A stretch of 7,322 nt of DNA, taken from NCBI GenBank assembly GCA_019309685.1, contig JAFDFT010000323.1, positions 1 through 7,322 of the forward strand. Reading direction: 5' to 3'. This DNA comes from Deltaproteobacteria bacterium (GTDB lineage: Bacteria > Desulfobacterota > Desulfobacteria > Desulfobacterales > JAABPS01). A model generated the notes under the pieces. It had not been told where the DNA came from. It saw only the letters and a program-made list of their open reading frames with translations, and did not search any database. This document shows, in pieces, positions 1 to 5,760 of the stretch. Numbering within the stretch: position 1 is the first letter of the stretch; the number at the start of each line of letters is the position of its first letter. Made by a program: the position numbers and the translations under genes.

Positions 1-1
1 A

Positions 2-124
2 TGTGCTAAAGATATCCAGAAAGAGATTGTTGAAGAGTTTGCAGTAAGTCCGGAAGAAGCGGAAATAGATCTTGAAGAGTTTCTGGAGCAGTTAAAACAA
101 ATTGAAGCTGTGAGTGTTATTTAG
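2..124 (+). CDS. PqqD-like peptide-recognition protein, C-terminal part (5' end outside window)
   Basis: The frame is open from the window edge to a TAG at 122-124 and encodes 40 residues, including KDIQKEIVEEFAVSPEEAEI followed by a Leu/Glu-rich helix ending in VSVI. This fits the C-terminal winged-helix end of PqqD-family proteins, where a Tyr/Val-SPEEAxxDVxxFLxxL pattern is typical. PqqD-like proteins are the RiPP recognition element: they bind the leader of a precursor peptide and deliver it to a partner radical SAM enzyme. The next gene, two bases downstream, is such an enzyme, and a candidate precursor follows it, so the context supports the call strongly. The N-terminal half, the start codon and the promoter are not visible. 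It could instead be the C-terminal domain of a longer fusion protein; that cannot be decided here. Confidence 0.82.
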   Translation, partial: CAKDIQKEIVEEFAVSPEEAEIDLEEFLEQLKQIEAVSVI

Positions 125-126
125 CA

Positions 127-1212
127 ATGGAATGTCCACATATACCCACAATTAGTTATAATGAGTTCGGAAACCGCATACATAAAAAGATGATCGGGCA
201 GCGAATACCAATCACTGGAAGTATTGAGGTTACTGCGCGCTGTAATTTATCATGCGCCCATTGTTACATTAATCTGCCTGCAGGAGAGAGGAGCGCACTT
301 GAACGTGAATTGACTTCTGACGAATTTAAAAATATTCTTGATCAATTAGTTGATGAAGGCTGTCTATGGTTGTTGCTAACAGGTGGTGAACCGTTTATCC
401 GATCTGACTTTCTTGAAATCTATACGTATACAATTAAGAAAGGGCTGCTGATCACATTGTTCACAAACGGCACAATGATTACACCGCAAATAGCCGATTA
501 CCTGGCAGAGTGGCCTCCGATTAATCTGGAGATTACTCTTTATGGATGTACTCAAGATACATACGAACAGATTACCGGAACGCCAGGTTCGTTCAAGAGA
601 TGCATAGAAGGCATTGAACTATTAATAGAGCGGAATATCCCTCTTCGATTGAAAACAATGGTTATGGAGCCAAACAAACATGAGCTATCGGGCATGAAGG
701 ATTATGCCGCAAAATTGGGTGTCGAATTTCGTTACGATTCAGTGCTGAATATGCGTTTGGATGGCGGCAAAAAGCCGTCAACATTCAGGATTCCTGCTCA
801 GGAAGTGGTTGAGTTGGATTTGGCAGATGAGAAACGACTAGATGAATGGCGTAAATTCTGTGACAAATTTTGCGGGGTGATACCGGAAGATGATTTTATT
901 TACCAATGCGGTGCAGGAAATCATACGTGCAACATTGACTCTTTCGGCCATTTGAGTGTCTGCGGGACGTCCCGTAACCCCAGCTATGATCTGCGCCAGG
1001 GATCATTTCAAGAGGGATGGCATGAGTTTATGCCAAAGGTACTCGGGCAGAGGTGGTCAAAAGAGACGCCCTGCATGAAATGCGGGTTGATTTCACTATG
1101 CGGACAGTGTCCGGGCTGGGCGGAATTGGAACATGGAGATCCTGAGCAGCAAGTTGAATATCTTTGTGAAATTGCTCATATGAGAGCAGATGCTTTTGGA
1201 TTGGAGAACTAA
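127..1212 (+). CDS. Radical SAM/SPASM peptide-modifying enzyme (PqqE-like)
   Basis: A 361-residue protein with the radical SAM signature CNLSCAHCY (Cys39, Cys43, Cys46 bind the [4Fe-4S] cluster that cleaves S-adenosylmethionine) and the SAM-contacting TGGEP at 85-89. The C-terminal SPASM domain has Cys261, Cys268, the G274-x4-C279 element, then Cys316, Cys319, Cys325, Cys328 and Cys347, enough ligands for two auxiliary clusters. The CX2CX5CX2C spacing is one residue shorter at the end than the common CX2CX5CX3C pattern. SPASM enzymes modify ribosomal peptides by forming C-C or thioether links or by epimerising residues; which of these applies cannot be read from sequence. The ATG at 127 lies two bases after the PqqD-like stop without a clear Shine-Dalgarno, so translation is probably coupled. 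The precursor candidate starts 35 bases downstream. The protein begins with about 30 residues before the barrel and has no RRE domain of its own, consistent with reliance on the upstream PqqD-like protein. Confidence 0.93.
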   Translation: MECPHIPTISYNEFGNRIHKKMIGQRIPITGSIEVTARCNLSCAHCYINLPAGERSALERELTSDEFKNILDQLVDEGCLWLLLTGGEPFIRSDFLEIYTYTIKKGLLITLFTNGTMITPQIADYLAEWPPINLEITLYGCTQDTYEQITGTPGSFKRCIEGIELLIERNIPLRLKTMVMEPNKHELSGMKDYAAKLGVEFRYDSVLNMRLDGGKKPSTFRIPAQEVVELDLADEKRLDEWRKFCDKFCGVIPEDDFIYQCGAGNHTCNIDSFGHLSVCGTSRNPSYDLRQGSFQEGWHEFMPKVLGQRWSKETPCMKCGLISLCGQCPGWAELEHGDPEQQVEYLCEIAHMRADAFGLEN

Positions 1213-1247
1213 AAATAATAAAGTAAGAAAAGGAAACTGCGATAGCA

Positions 1248-1424
1248 ATGAAAATAGAAAATGAAAAAAAACGACGGCCATATCACAAGCCGAAGCTAGA
1301 GGAGATTAAATTGGTTGTCGAGGAAATTATGTTTGAGACCTGCAAGACAGGAGGGGCAATACCGCCAACAGCTGGTCTTCATAATTGTAACCCATCAAGC
1401 TGTCAAAAACAGCAACCTAGTTGA
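1248..1424 (+). CDS. Candidate RiPP precursor peptide, 58 residues
   Basis: ATG at 1248, TGA at 1422-1424. The first half is charged and leader-like: MKIENEKKRR, then YHKPKLEEI (residues 12-20), then KLVVEEIMFE, CKTGG (32-36), and a short tail rich in Pro, Asn, Ser, Gln and Cys (A37-S58, with Cys47 and Cys52). Seen directly: the YxxP-x-L motif, an acidic stretch, a Cys-Lys-Thr-Gly-Gly boundary and three Cys in total. Known: YxxP leader motifs are bound by PqqD-type RiPP recognition elements, as in lasso peptides, and small YxxPKL...CKT-type peptides accompany radical SAM/SPASM, PqqD and HPr-kinase-like genes. Inferred: residues 1-36 are leader and 37-58 the modified core, possibly including Cys32. 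A purine-rich AAAAGGAAA (about 1228-1236) precedes the start at a rather long spacing. The gene sits between the radical SAM gene and the kinase-like gene in the same operon. It is easy to miss because a longer frame opening at TTG 1315 overlaps it. Confidence 0.8.
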   Translation: MKIENEKKRRPYHKPKLEEIKLVVEEIMFETCKTGGAIPPTAGLHNCNPSSCQKQQPS

Positions 1425-1434
1425 GCATGATGCC

Positions 1435-2310
1435 TTGCAGAACGTTCAGATAAAAATTGCTGACATTATTTTTGGTGTGTCCAGTGATCATCCGAATGGC
1501 TTGCTGAATTTGGAAAAATCCTACCTAGATTTCCTTTGCACTGAAACCCCTGACTTGAATATTAAAGGACATTATGCTGGCATACCAGACATTGCCCTTT
1601 GTGATGATAACAAGGTTTTTGAGTCTGATGTAGCATGGAATGTATATCAAGTTGATGGGTGCCCTGTTTTCACCTTACGTTCACCTATTTCTGGGCCAGA
1701 CCCATATTGCATTGCACCATTCAGCCCCGATTTCCGAGATGGTGATGTGTATTATCGTCTCCCGTATCCAGGAGATGTGCCAGAGGGATTTGTACCGCAT
1801 CCACTTGAGGCCCCTCTTTTTCATTTGCTAATGATCTCTATTTTGGCACAGGGCTATGGAATTTTAGTTCATGCCTGTGGTATCGATGACAATGGACGAG
1901 GCCTACTTTTCCCTGCAAGCCCTGATTTTGGTAAAACCACCATGGCTCAATTGTGGAAAGATGAAGCGAGGATTCTTAATGATGAAAGAGTTGTGCTTCG
2001 ACTGCGAGATGGCGGCTTGTGGATATGTGGTACACCTTGGCATGGAGACCACGAGGAGTTTTCAACTCGGTGTGTGCCTTTGGAGAAGATTTATTTTTTG
2101 AATCAATCGAAAAAAAACACTGTTAACAGTCAGGAAGGTTCTGCCGCAGCTTTGAAGTTGCTCTCACACTGCTTTCATCCATTTTGGGATAAAGAGGGGA
2201 TGCAGTTTATTACCGATTTTGCAGCCCAAGTGACGTCGGATGTACCTTGTTACGAACTTGGATTTGTACCTGATAGAAAGGTAGTGGATTTTTTACGATG
2301 CGTGAAATAA
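1435..2310 (+). CDS. HPr kinase-related P-loop protein (peptide-cassette kinase, possibly ScmC-like)
   Basis: From TTG 1435 this gives 291 residues. The N-terminal part, about residues 5-120, starts with IKIADIIFGVSSD, the typical beta-strand opening of this family. The C-terminal kinase-like domain has LVHACGI (H146), a Walker A AxxxxGKT at 161-168 (ASPDFGKT), LNDERVVLR at 181-189 with D183, and GTPWHGD at 199-205. The last two match the conserved metal/active-site motifs of HprK-related proteins in peptide-modification clusters. Family members are thought to phosphorylate peptide Ser or other groups, as shown for lasso-peptide tailoring kinases; the substrate here is unknown. The Walker A lacks the usual GPSGAGKS wording, though Gly166, Lys167 and Thr168 are kept. 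The frame is open further upstream to TTG 1315, but that would overlap the precursor by 110 bases and add residues unlike the family, so I prefer 1435, ten bases after the precursor stop. No strong RBS is visible. The 3' end overlaps the protease gene by 13 bases. Confidence 0.8.
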   Translation: MQNVQIKIADIIFGVSSDHPNGLLNLEKSYLDFLCTETPDLNIKGHYAGIPDIALCDDNKVFESDVAWNVYQVDGCPVFTLRSPISGPDPYCIAPFSPDFRDGDVYYRLPYPGDVPEGFVPHPLEAPLFHLLMISILAQGYGILVHACGIDDNGRGLLFPASPDFGKTTMAQLWKDEARILNDERVVLRLRDGGLWICGTPWHGDHEEFSTRCVPLEKIYFLNQSKKNTVNSQEGSAAALKLLSHCFHPFWDKEGMQFITDFAAQVTSDVPCYELGFVPDRKVVDFLRCVK

Positions 2311-2816
2311 GTTTTGAACAGGCCGGATGGCCAGAATTTGTAAATATTGTCACTGAGGTTTTTAGTGATCAAGGGGCTTTACTATTTAAAGCGCGAGGCT
2401 CTAGTATGTACCCTTTCATCCGCGACGGAGATATTCTTACGATCCAACCTGTGGATACCATGGACCTGAAAAAAGGTGACATAGCCCTCTATCGTACTGC
2501 TGAAGATAAATTGGTCACCCACCGTATAGTTGGCAAGTATCTGTGGAATAGCCAGGTTGTATTGAAGGCGCGCGGTGATTCGGTTCTTGGCCCTATTGAG
2601 CACATTCATACTGAGCAGGTGATGGGTCTGGTGGTTGGTGCACAAAGAAGACAAAGAATCCTCAAACTACATCAAGGATTTAGGAAGTTTTGGTCGTTAT
2701 TATGGATCCGGTTTTATCCTGTCTTTCAAATGATTATCTGGTCGTTAAAGAAAATCAAACGGGCTACCTTTTTGATTCTTCATAAATTTCACTTACTGAA
2801 AAAGAATCATATATGA
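2298..2816 (+). CDS. S24/S26-family signal-peptidase-like serine protease
   Basis: A 172-residue protein with ARGSSMYPFIRDGDIL at 32-47, the signal-peptidase/LexA-type nucleophile box (probable nucleophile Ser36, just before Met37). It is followed by LKKGDIALYR and VTHRIVG with His75, and KARGDS with Asp94. His in place of the general-base Lys is characteristic of the SipW/ER-type branch of S26 peptidases. No membrane anchor precedes the catalytic Ser: the first 30 residues are polar. A mildly hydrophobic, basic segment occupies about 131-165, so any membrane contact would be C-terminal. The start overlaps the kinase-like stop by 13 bases, with a purine-rich GTGGA upstream, and the stop overlaps the next start as ATGA, so these genes are translated together. 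Inferred role: cleavage of the modified peptide from its leader, perhaps near the CKTGG boundary. A regulatory self-cleaving role is less likely because no DNA-binding domain is present. Confidence 0.85.
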   Translation: MREISFEQAGWPEFVNIVTEVFSDQGALLFKARGSSMYPFIRDGDILTIQPVDTMDLKKGDIALYRTAEDKLVTHRIVGKYLWNSQVVLKARGDSVLGPIEHIHTEQVMGLVVGAQRRQRILKLHQGFRKFWSLLWIRFYPVFQMIIWSLKKIKRATFLILHKFHLLKKNHI

Positions 2817-3613
2817 GACCTAGAATCATATTTGGACGATTTCTGCTTCGCTTGGGTAAGTTTATCCAATCCCTGTCTGTTATGGTTATGAGACCCGATG
2901 ACCTGATTGAACATATGCGAAATTCGTATGCGGAACCAAAAAACGTGGAGGTTTGGAGTAAGAACAGTTTGGTCGATTCTGGTTTGCATGAAGATGAAAC
3001 GATAGTTTTAAAAAAAATTCCATTAAAAAAAGGTAGGCTTTTGCTTCTTGGGATAGGGGGAGGAAGAGAGGCCATACCTTTGGGGAAAATGGGTTTTGAT
3101 ATAACAGGTGTAGATTTTGCCCCGGATTTAGTAAAAAGTGCAATACAAAATACCGCCCAAAAGGGGATAAACATTGAGGGCATCATACAGAATATCACCG
3201 AACTTAATGTTTCTGAAAACACCTACGATATTGCCTGGCTCTCCGCTGGGATGTACTCCTGCATTCCAACAAGAAAAAAACGTATCAAAATGGTAAAAAG
3301 GGTCAACGCATCTCTAAAACAAGATGGATATTTTGCCTGTCAATATTTATGGACGCCAAGGCACATGTTTTCTCTCAAAGTTGAATTTGCAAGAAAAGCC
3401 TTTGCTTTCCTGACCTTAGGAAATATGTCGTATGAAAAAGGTGATGTCATGTGGGATGATTCTCATTTTGTACATTTATTTAGATCAGAAGAAGAGATTC
3501 GATCGGAATTTGAAGAGGGCGGGTTTGAAGTTGTTCACATTGATTTTCCAGAAGGTGAGGTGCGAAGGTGGGCAGTGTTAAGGAAGCCCGTTCCAAACAC
3601 GAGAAAAAATTAA
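2813..3613 (+). CDS. Class I SAM-dependent methyltransferase, peptide-cassette operon
   Basis: A 266-residue protein with a Rossmann-type methyltransferase core. Motif I is LLLLGIGGGREAIPLG (76-91, glycine loop G80-G84), followed by the acidic residue D101 ending beta-2 (ITGVDFAPDLV) and the beta-4 segment YDIAWLS (138-144). LKQDGYFACQY (168-178) corresponds to the post-core strand region. The first 60 residues contain a basic, partly hydrophobic segment (RIIFGRFLLRLGKFIQ) that may contact membrane or a partner. The ATG overlaps the protease TGA as ATGA at 2813-2816, the classic layout of translational coupling, so it belongs to the same operon. Methyl acceptor unknown; the precursor peptide or a derived small molecule is plausible from context only. 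No clear factor-independent terminator follows. The C-terminal end (RKPVPNTRKN) is ordinary and the gene appears complete. Confidence 0.86.
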   Translation: MRPRIIFGRFLLRLGKFIQSLSVMVMRPDDLIEHMRNSYAEPKNVEVWSKNSLVDSGLHEDETIVLKKIPLKKGRLLLLGIGGGREAIPLGKMGFDITGVDFAPDLVKSAIQNTAQKGINIEGIIQNITELNVSENTYDIAWLSAGMYSCIPTRKKRIKMVKRVNASLKQDGYFACQYLWTPRHMFSLKVEFARKAFAFLTLGNMSYEKGDVMWDDSHFVHLFRSEEEIRSEFEEGGFEVVHIDFPEGEVRRWAVLRKPVPNTRKN

Positions 3614-3694
3614 TTCTGTAAGGTCGAAAAATAGATAGAAAGACACTAGTAAAATATTAAATGCTAATTTGATATATCCACAAGGTTGCATGAC

Positions 3695-3733
3695 CTTTGG
3701 GAGTCGTAAAGTCCTTTTGTCCCTTTGGGCGTC
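3695..3733. repeat. Imperfect 11-bp direct repeat pair
   Basis: CTTTGGGAGTC at 3695-3705 recurs as CTTTGGGCGTC at 3723-3733, one mismatch, offset 28 bases. Both copies lie in otherwise AT-rich noncoding DNA. It may be an operator-like site pair, a remnant of a mobile element or chance; nothing else in the window repeats it that I noticed. Confidence 0.4.
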
Positions 3734-3924
3734 AAAAAATATTTTCCATTCACTAATAGTTGCACTTCAAATAAAGTTGAGCAATAATATCTAATCGCTG
3801 TTTCATTATGGTTTTTTTCTTTGGTGAGTACGGGAAACTTACTATACTGCAGTTAACTCATTTTTTTAACCGCTAAAATCGTTGCGCTTATGAATTGAAT
3901 TTAAGAGTTATAAAATTCAGCTAA

Positions 3925-3953
3925 TTGATTAAAACCAATAGAGTCAATAATAT
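3925..3953 (+). promoter_or_regulatory. Candidate sigma-70-type promoter for the corrinoid operon
   Basis: TTGATT (3925-3930) and TAATAT (3948-3953) are separated by 17 bases, the ideal spacing. The match is good, but the region is so AT-rich that such matches arise by chance. It lies about 90 bases before the methyltransferase ATG at 4042 and would serve the cpaM-like/HgcAB-like pair. Confidence 0.3.
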
Positions 3954-4041
3954 ATTCATCTTATCATTTCTTGCATACTAAACTAAAAAAACAAAAGTAA
4001 AAAATTGTTTAGCTACCCGGCCGCGGTCTTATGACAAAGCC

Positions 4042-4644
4042 ATGGATAAGGCCAGTAAGGGGCATGTAACGGCTGTAAAGAAGGCTGTGGCTTGTGAACT
4101 GGCAGATGCTGATCATGTACTTGAGATTGGATGCGGCACCGGAGAACTTGCTCAGATGCTGGTTTCTCAGGGGAGTGTGGTCCATGGTTTTGATATGAAT
4201 GCGGCGATGATAGAGGCAGCCAATGAAAGAATCCAGCGGAATCATTTGGAAGATAGGTTTAAAGCAACCCATATGGGTGTTGATGGAATGGACAGTCTGC
4301 CAGATGCATTTTATGATGCAGTGGTTTCAACCCTGGTATTCAGCGAGCTATCAGATGATGAAAGGAAGTATGTGTTCAAGCATTCGGCGCGCGTTTTAAA
4401 ACCGGAAGGAATTATCGTTATTGCTGATGAAGTGGTTCCTGAAAATATATTCATGAAACTTTTTCATAAACTCATTCGATTACCAATGCTGGCTATGACC
4501 TATTTGATTACCCGCACGCTCACGACTCCTATATCTGACTTGAGCGGAGAAATGAAAAAAGGGGGATTCAAAATTAAAAAAGAGATCCTAAGACATGGCG
4601 GATCATTTGCCATGGTAACAGGTAAACGATCAAAGGGAGTCTAA
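4042..4644 (+). CDS. cpaM: Class I methyltransferase, corrinoid-protein-associated (CpaM-like), 5' end doubtful
   Basis: From ATG 4042 this gives 200 residues: motif I LEIGCGTGELAQML (27-40), acidic residue D51 (VVHGFDMNAAMIEAA), motif II region YDAVVSTLVFSEL (91-103) and LKPEGIIVIADE (119-130), a UbiE/COQ5-like fold. The C-terminal half has a hydrophobic stretch near 136-160. The next gene, two bases after this stop, is a fused HgcA/HgcB-like corrinoid protein. A methyltransferase named CpaM is annotated beside such fusions, and I use the symbol on that context plus sequence style, not on a search. Odd: in the same frame, codons before the ATG read CLATRPRSYDKA, and the PR-x-YD pattern looks like the normal N-terminus of this family. 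Yet from the in-frame TAA at 3979-3981 to 4041 there is no ATG, GTG or TTG, and no Shine-Dalgarno precedes 4042. The gene may have lost its true start by mutation or rearrangement, or may make a shortened protein. Confidence 0.75.
   Translation: MDKASKGHVTAVKKAVACELADADHVLEIGCGTGELAQMLVSQGSVVHGFDMNAAMIEAANERIQRNHLEDRFKATHMGVDGMDSLPDAFYDAVVSTLVFSELSDDERKYVFKHSARVLKPEGIIVIADEVVPENIFMKLFHKLIRLPMLAMTYLITRTLTTPISDLSGEMKKGGFKIKKEILRHGGSFAMVTGKRSKGV
4632..4639 (+). promoter_or_regulatory. Ribosome binding site supporting the GTG start at 4646
   Basis: AAAGGGAG lies six bases before GTG 4646, inside the 3' end of the upstream methyltransferase gene. It is the strongest Shine-Dalgarno in this operon and fixes the non-ATG start of the HgcAB-like gene. 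Confidence 0.7.
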
Positions 4645-4645
4645 G

Positions 4646-5728
4646 GTGAGTCCATTTAAATATATATGGGGGATGCTATTCAGGTTATTTCCCTGTCCAG
4701 AGAAGACTGGATTGCTTAGGATTAGGAATCCGGGTCCTGAAAGTCCTGTGCTGGTTACGTGTAATTTTTACATCACTGTAAGAAGGCTGTTAAGAGCGCT
4801 CAAAGGAATAGATGCATGGGTTTTGGTGGCCGATTCAAAGGGCGTGAATGTATGGTGCGCGGCAGAAGGTGAAGAATTTAATACGCATTCAGTTGTTTCT
4901 GCTGTGAAGACAAGCGGAATAAGCGGGAAGGTCAATCATAAAAACTTAATCTTGCCTCCATTAGGAGCGCCCGGCATAAAGGCTAAGCAAATAAAGAAAC
5001 AGACGGGATGGTCTGTTTATTGGGGGCCCATGCGGTTAAAGGATATACCTGTTTATCTTGAAGCAGGCATGAACCGTGAGCATCGGATGAAACGGGTTAC
5101 GTATAAATGGTTTGAGCGGGTGGATACAGCGTTAGGATCTCTATTTCCATTTTATTTCCTGGGTGCCATTGGGTGTATGATTTTTGCCGGGCATCTGCTA
5201 TTGGGCTACCTTGTTACAGGCGCTGTTGTTTTTATTTTCTTTATGACACTTTGCCCGTGGCTGCCAGGGAAATCCGGATTAAAGAAAGTGATCTTGCCTG
5301 AATTCATTTTATTTTGTATTCTGATTGCAGTTTCATGGATGGACGTAATAAGTCCAGTCCATTTAAAGGCAAATATAATCATCGCCATGGTCATGATGCT
5401 TATTTACGCCAGCGAACTGGGAGGGCTTTCTTCTATAATGTCCAGCGATCTGGATCCTTTCCTGGCGCGACTGGGGATTGGCGCTATCGGAAATATCAAT
5501 TTTGCCGGCACAGTTCGTACAGAACTGTTAAATGGATATCGAAAAATTAATTATAACAAGGATAAATGCGTTAGTTGTTTTTGCTGTTCAGAAATATGCC
5601 CGCGCGGATGCTGGGAGATTGGTGAAGATAAGCGGGCTGTTTTTATTAAAAGAGAAAATTGTACAGCATGCCGCGCGTGCCTGGTTCAATGTGAAACCCA
5701 TGCCATAAATGCAGAATTCGACCAATAA
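4646..5728 (+). CDS. Fused HgcA/HgcB-like membrane corrinoid protein with C-terminal 2[4Fe-4S] ferredoxin
   Basis: A 360-residue protein starting at GTG. Residues about 30-140 form a CFeSP-type corrinoid-binding domain: SPVLVTCNFY (33-42), AWVLVADSKG, the cap-helix motif NVWCAA (68-73, Cys71 the expected lower-axial cobalt ligand), LILPPLGAPG (101-110) and YWGPMRLKDIP. About four membrane segments follow (near 165-183, 184-204, 214-232, 241-257), as in HgcA. The C-terminus is a ferredoxin with C308-x2-C-x2-C-x3-CP and C339-x2-C-x2-C-x3-C349, which in mercury methylators is the separate protein HgcB. Known: HgcA transfers a methyl group from its corrinoid to Hg(II), and HgcB reduces the corrinoid; tested fused HgcAB-like proteins did not methylate mercury. 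Here the canonical GK after NVWCA(A/G) is replaced by EG, and the extra Cys and terminal Cys pair of HgcB are missing. The native role is therefore probably another corrinoid methyl transfer, with the upstream methyltransferase as partner. Confidence 0.88.
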   Translation: MSPFKYIWGMLFRLFPCPEKTGLLRIRNPGPESPVLVTCNFYITVRRLLRALKGIDAWVLVADSKGVNVWCAAEGEEFNTHSVVSAVKTSGISGKVNHKNLILPPLGAPGIKAKQIKKQTGWSVYWGPMRLKDIPVYLEAGMNREHRMKRVTYKWFERVDTALGSLFPFYFLGAIGCMIFAGHLLLGYLVTGAVVFIFFMTLCPWLPGKSGLKKVILPEFILFCILIAVSWMDVISPVHLKANIIIAMVMMLIYASELGGLSSIMSSDLDPFLARLGIGAIGNINFAGTVRTELLNGYRKINYNKDKCVSCFCCSEICPRGCWEIGEDKRAVFIKRENCTACRACLVQCETHAINAEFDQ

Positions 5729-5760
5729 CGGTCAATTCTTAACAACCTTATAACAAAAAG

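Larger units (their letters stand above)
3614..4041 (+). other. AT-rich intergenic region between two operons
   Basis: This 428-bp stretch has frequent stops in all frames and no gene I can support. It separates the peptide cassette from the corrinoid operon. It holds a pair of short direct repeats near 3695-3733, several poly-A/T tracts and one promoter-like sequence (3925-3953). Base composition changes abruptly near 4012, where GC-rich sequence (CCCGGCCGCGG, 4016-4026) begins and the downstream methyltransferase frame becomes protein-like. I see no tRNA, CRISPR array or intact insertion sequence, and no strong terminator hairpin after 3613. Confidence 0.6.

Noticed and set aside
127..1212. 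PQQ biosynthesis (PqqE) as the pathway of the radical SAM gene
   Set aside because: The adjacent peptide lacks the Glu-x3-Tyr pair of PqqA, and pqqB/pqqC-like genes are absent; only the enzyme family is shared.
1248..1424. Lasso peptide interpretation of the precursor (YxxP leader, Thr before GG)
   Set aside because: No lasso cyclase (asparagine-synthetase-like) or B2 transglutaminase-like protease is present, and the visible maturation enzyme is radical SAM/SPASM. The upstream side is unseen, so this is not fully excluded.
2764..3222. Minus-strand open frame of 152 codons
   Set aside because: It lies over the well-supported protease end and methyltransferase start; its Ser/Phe/Pro-rich translation is typical of an antisense shadow and it shows no family motifs.
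3690..3794. Plus-strand 34-codon ORF starting MTFGSRKV in the intergenic gap
   Set aside because: No good RBS, unremarkable composition, no Cys or leader-like motif; it runs through the direct repeats and may be chance.
4646..5728. Direct call as a mercury methylation gene (hgcA/hgcB)
   Set aside because: The fusion layout, GK-to-EG change and lack of the extra HgcB cysteines fit the HgcAB-like fusion group rather than validated methylators.
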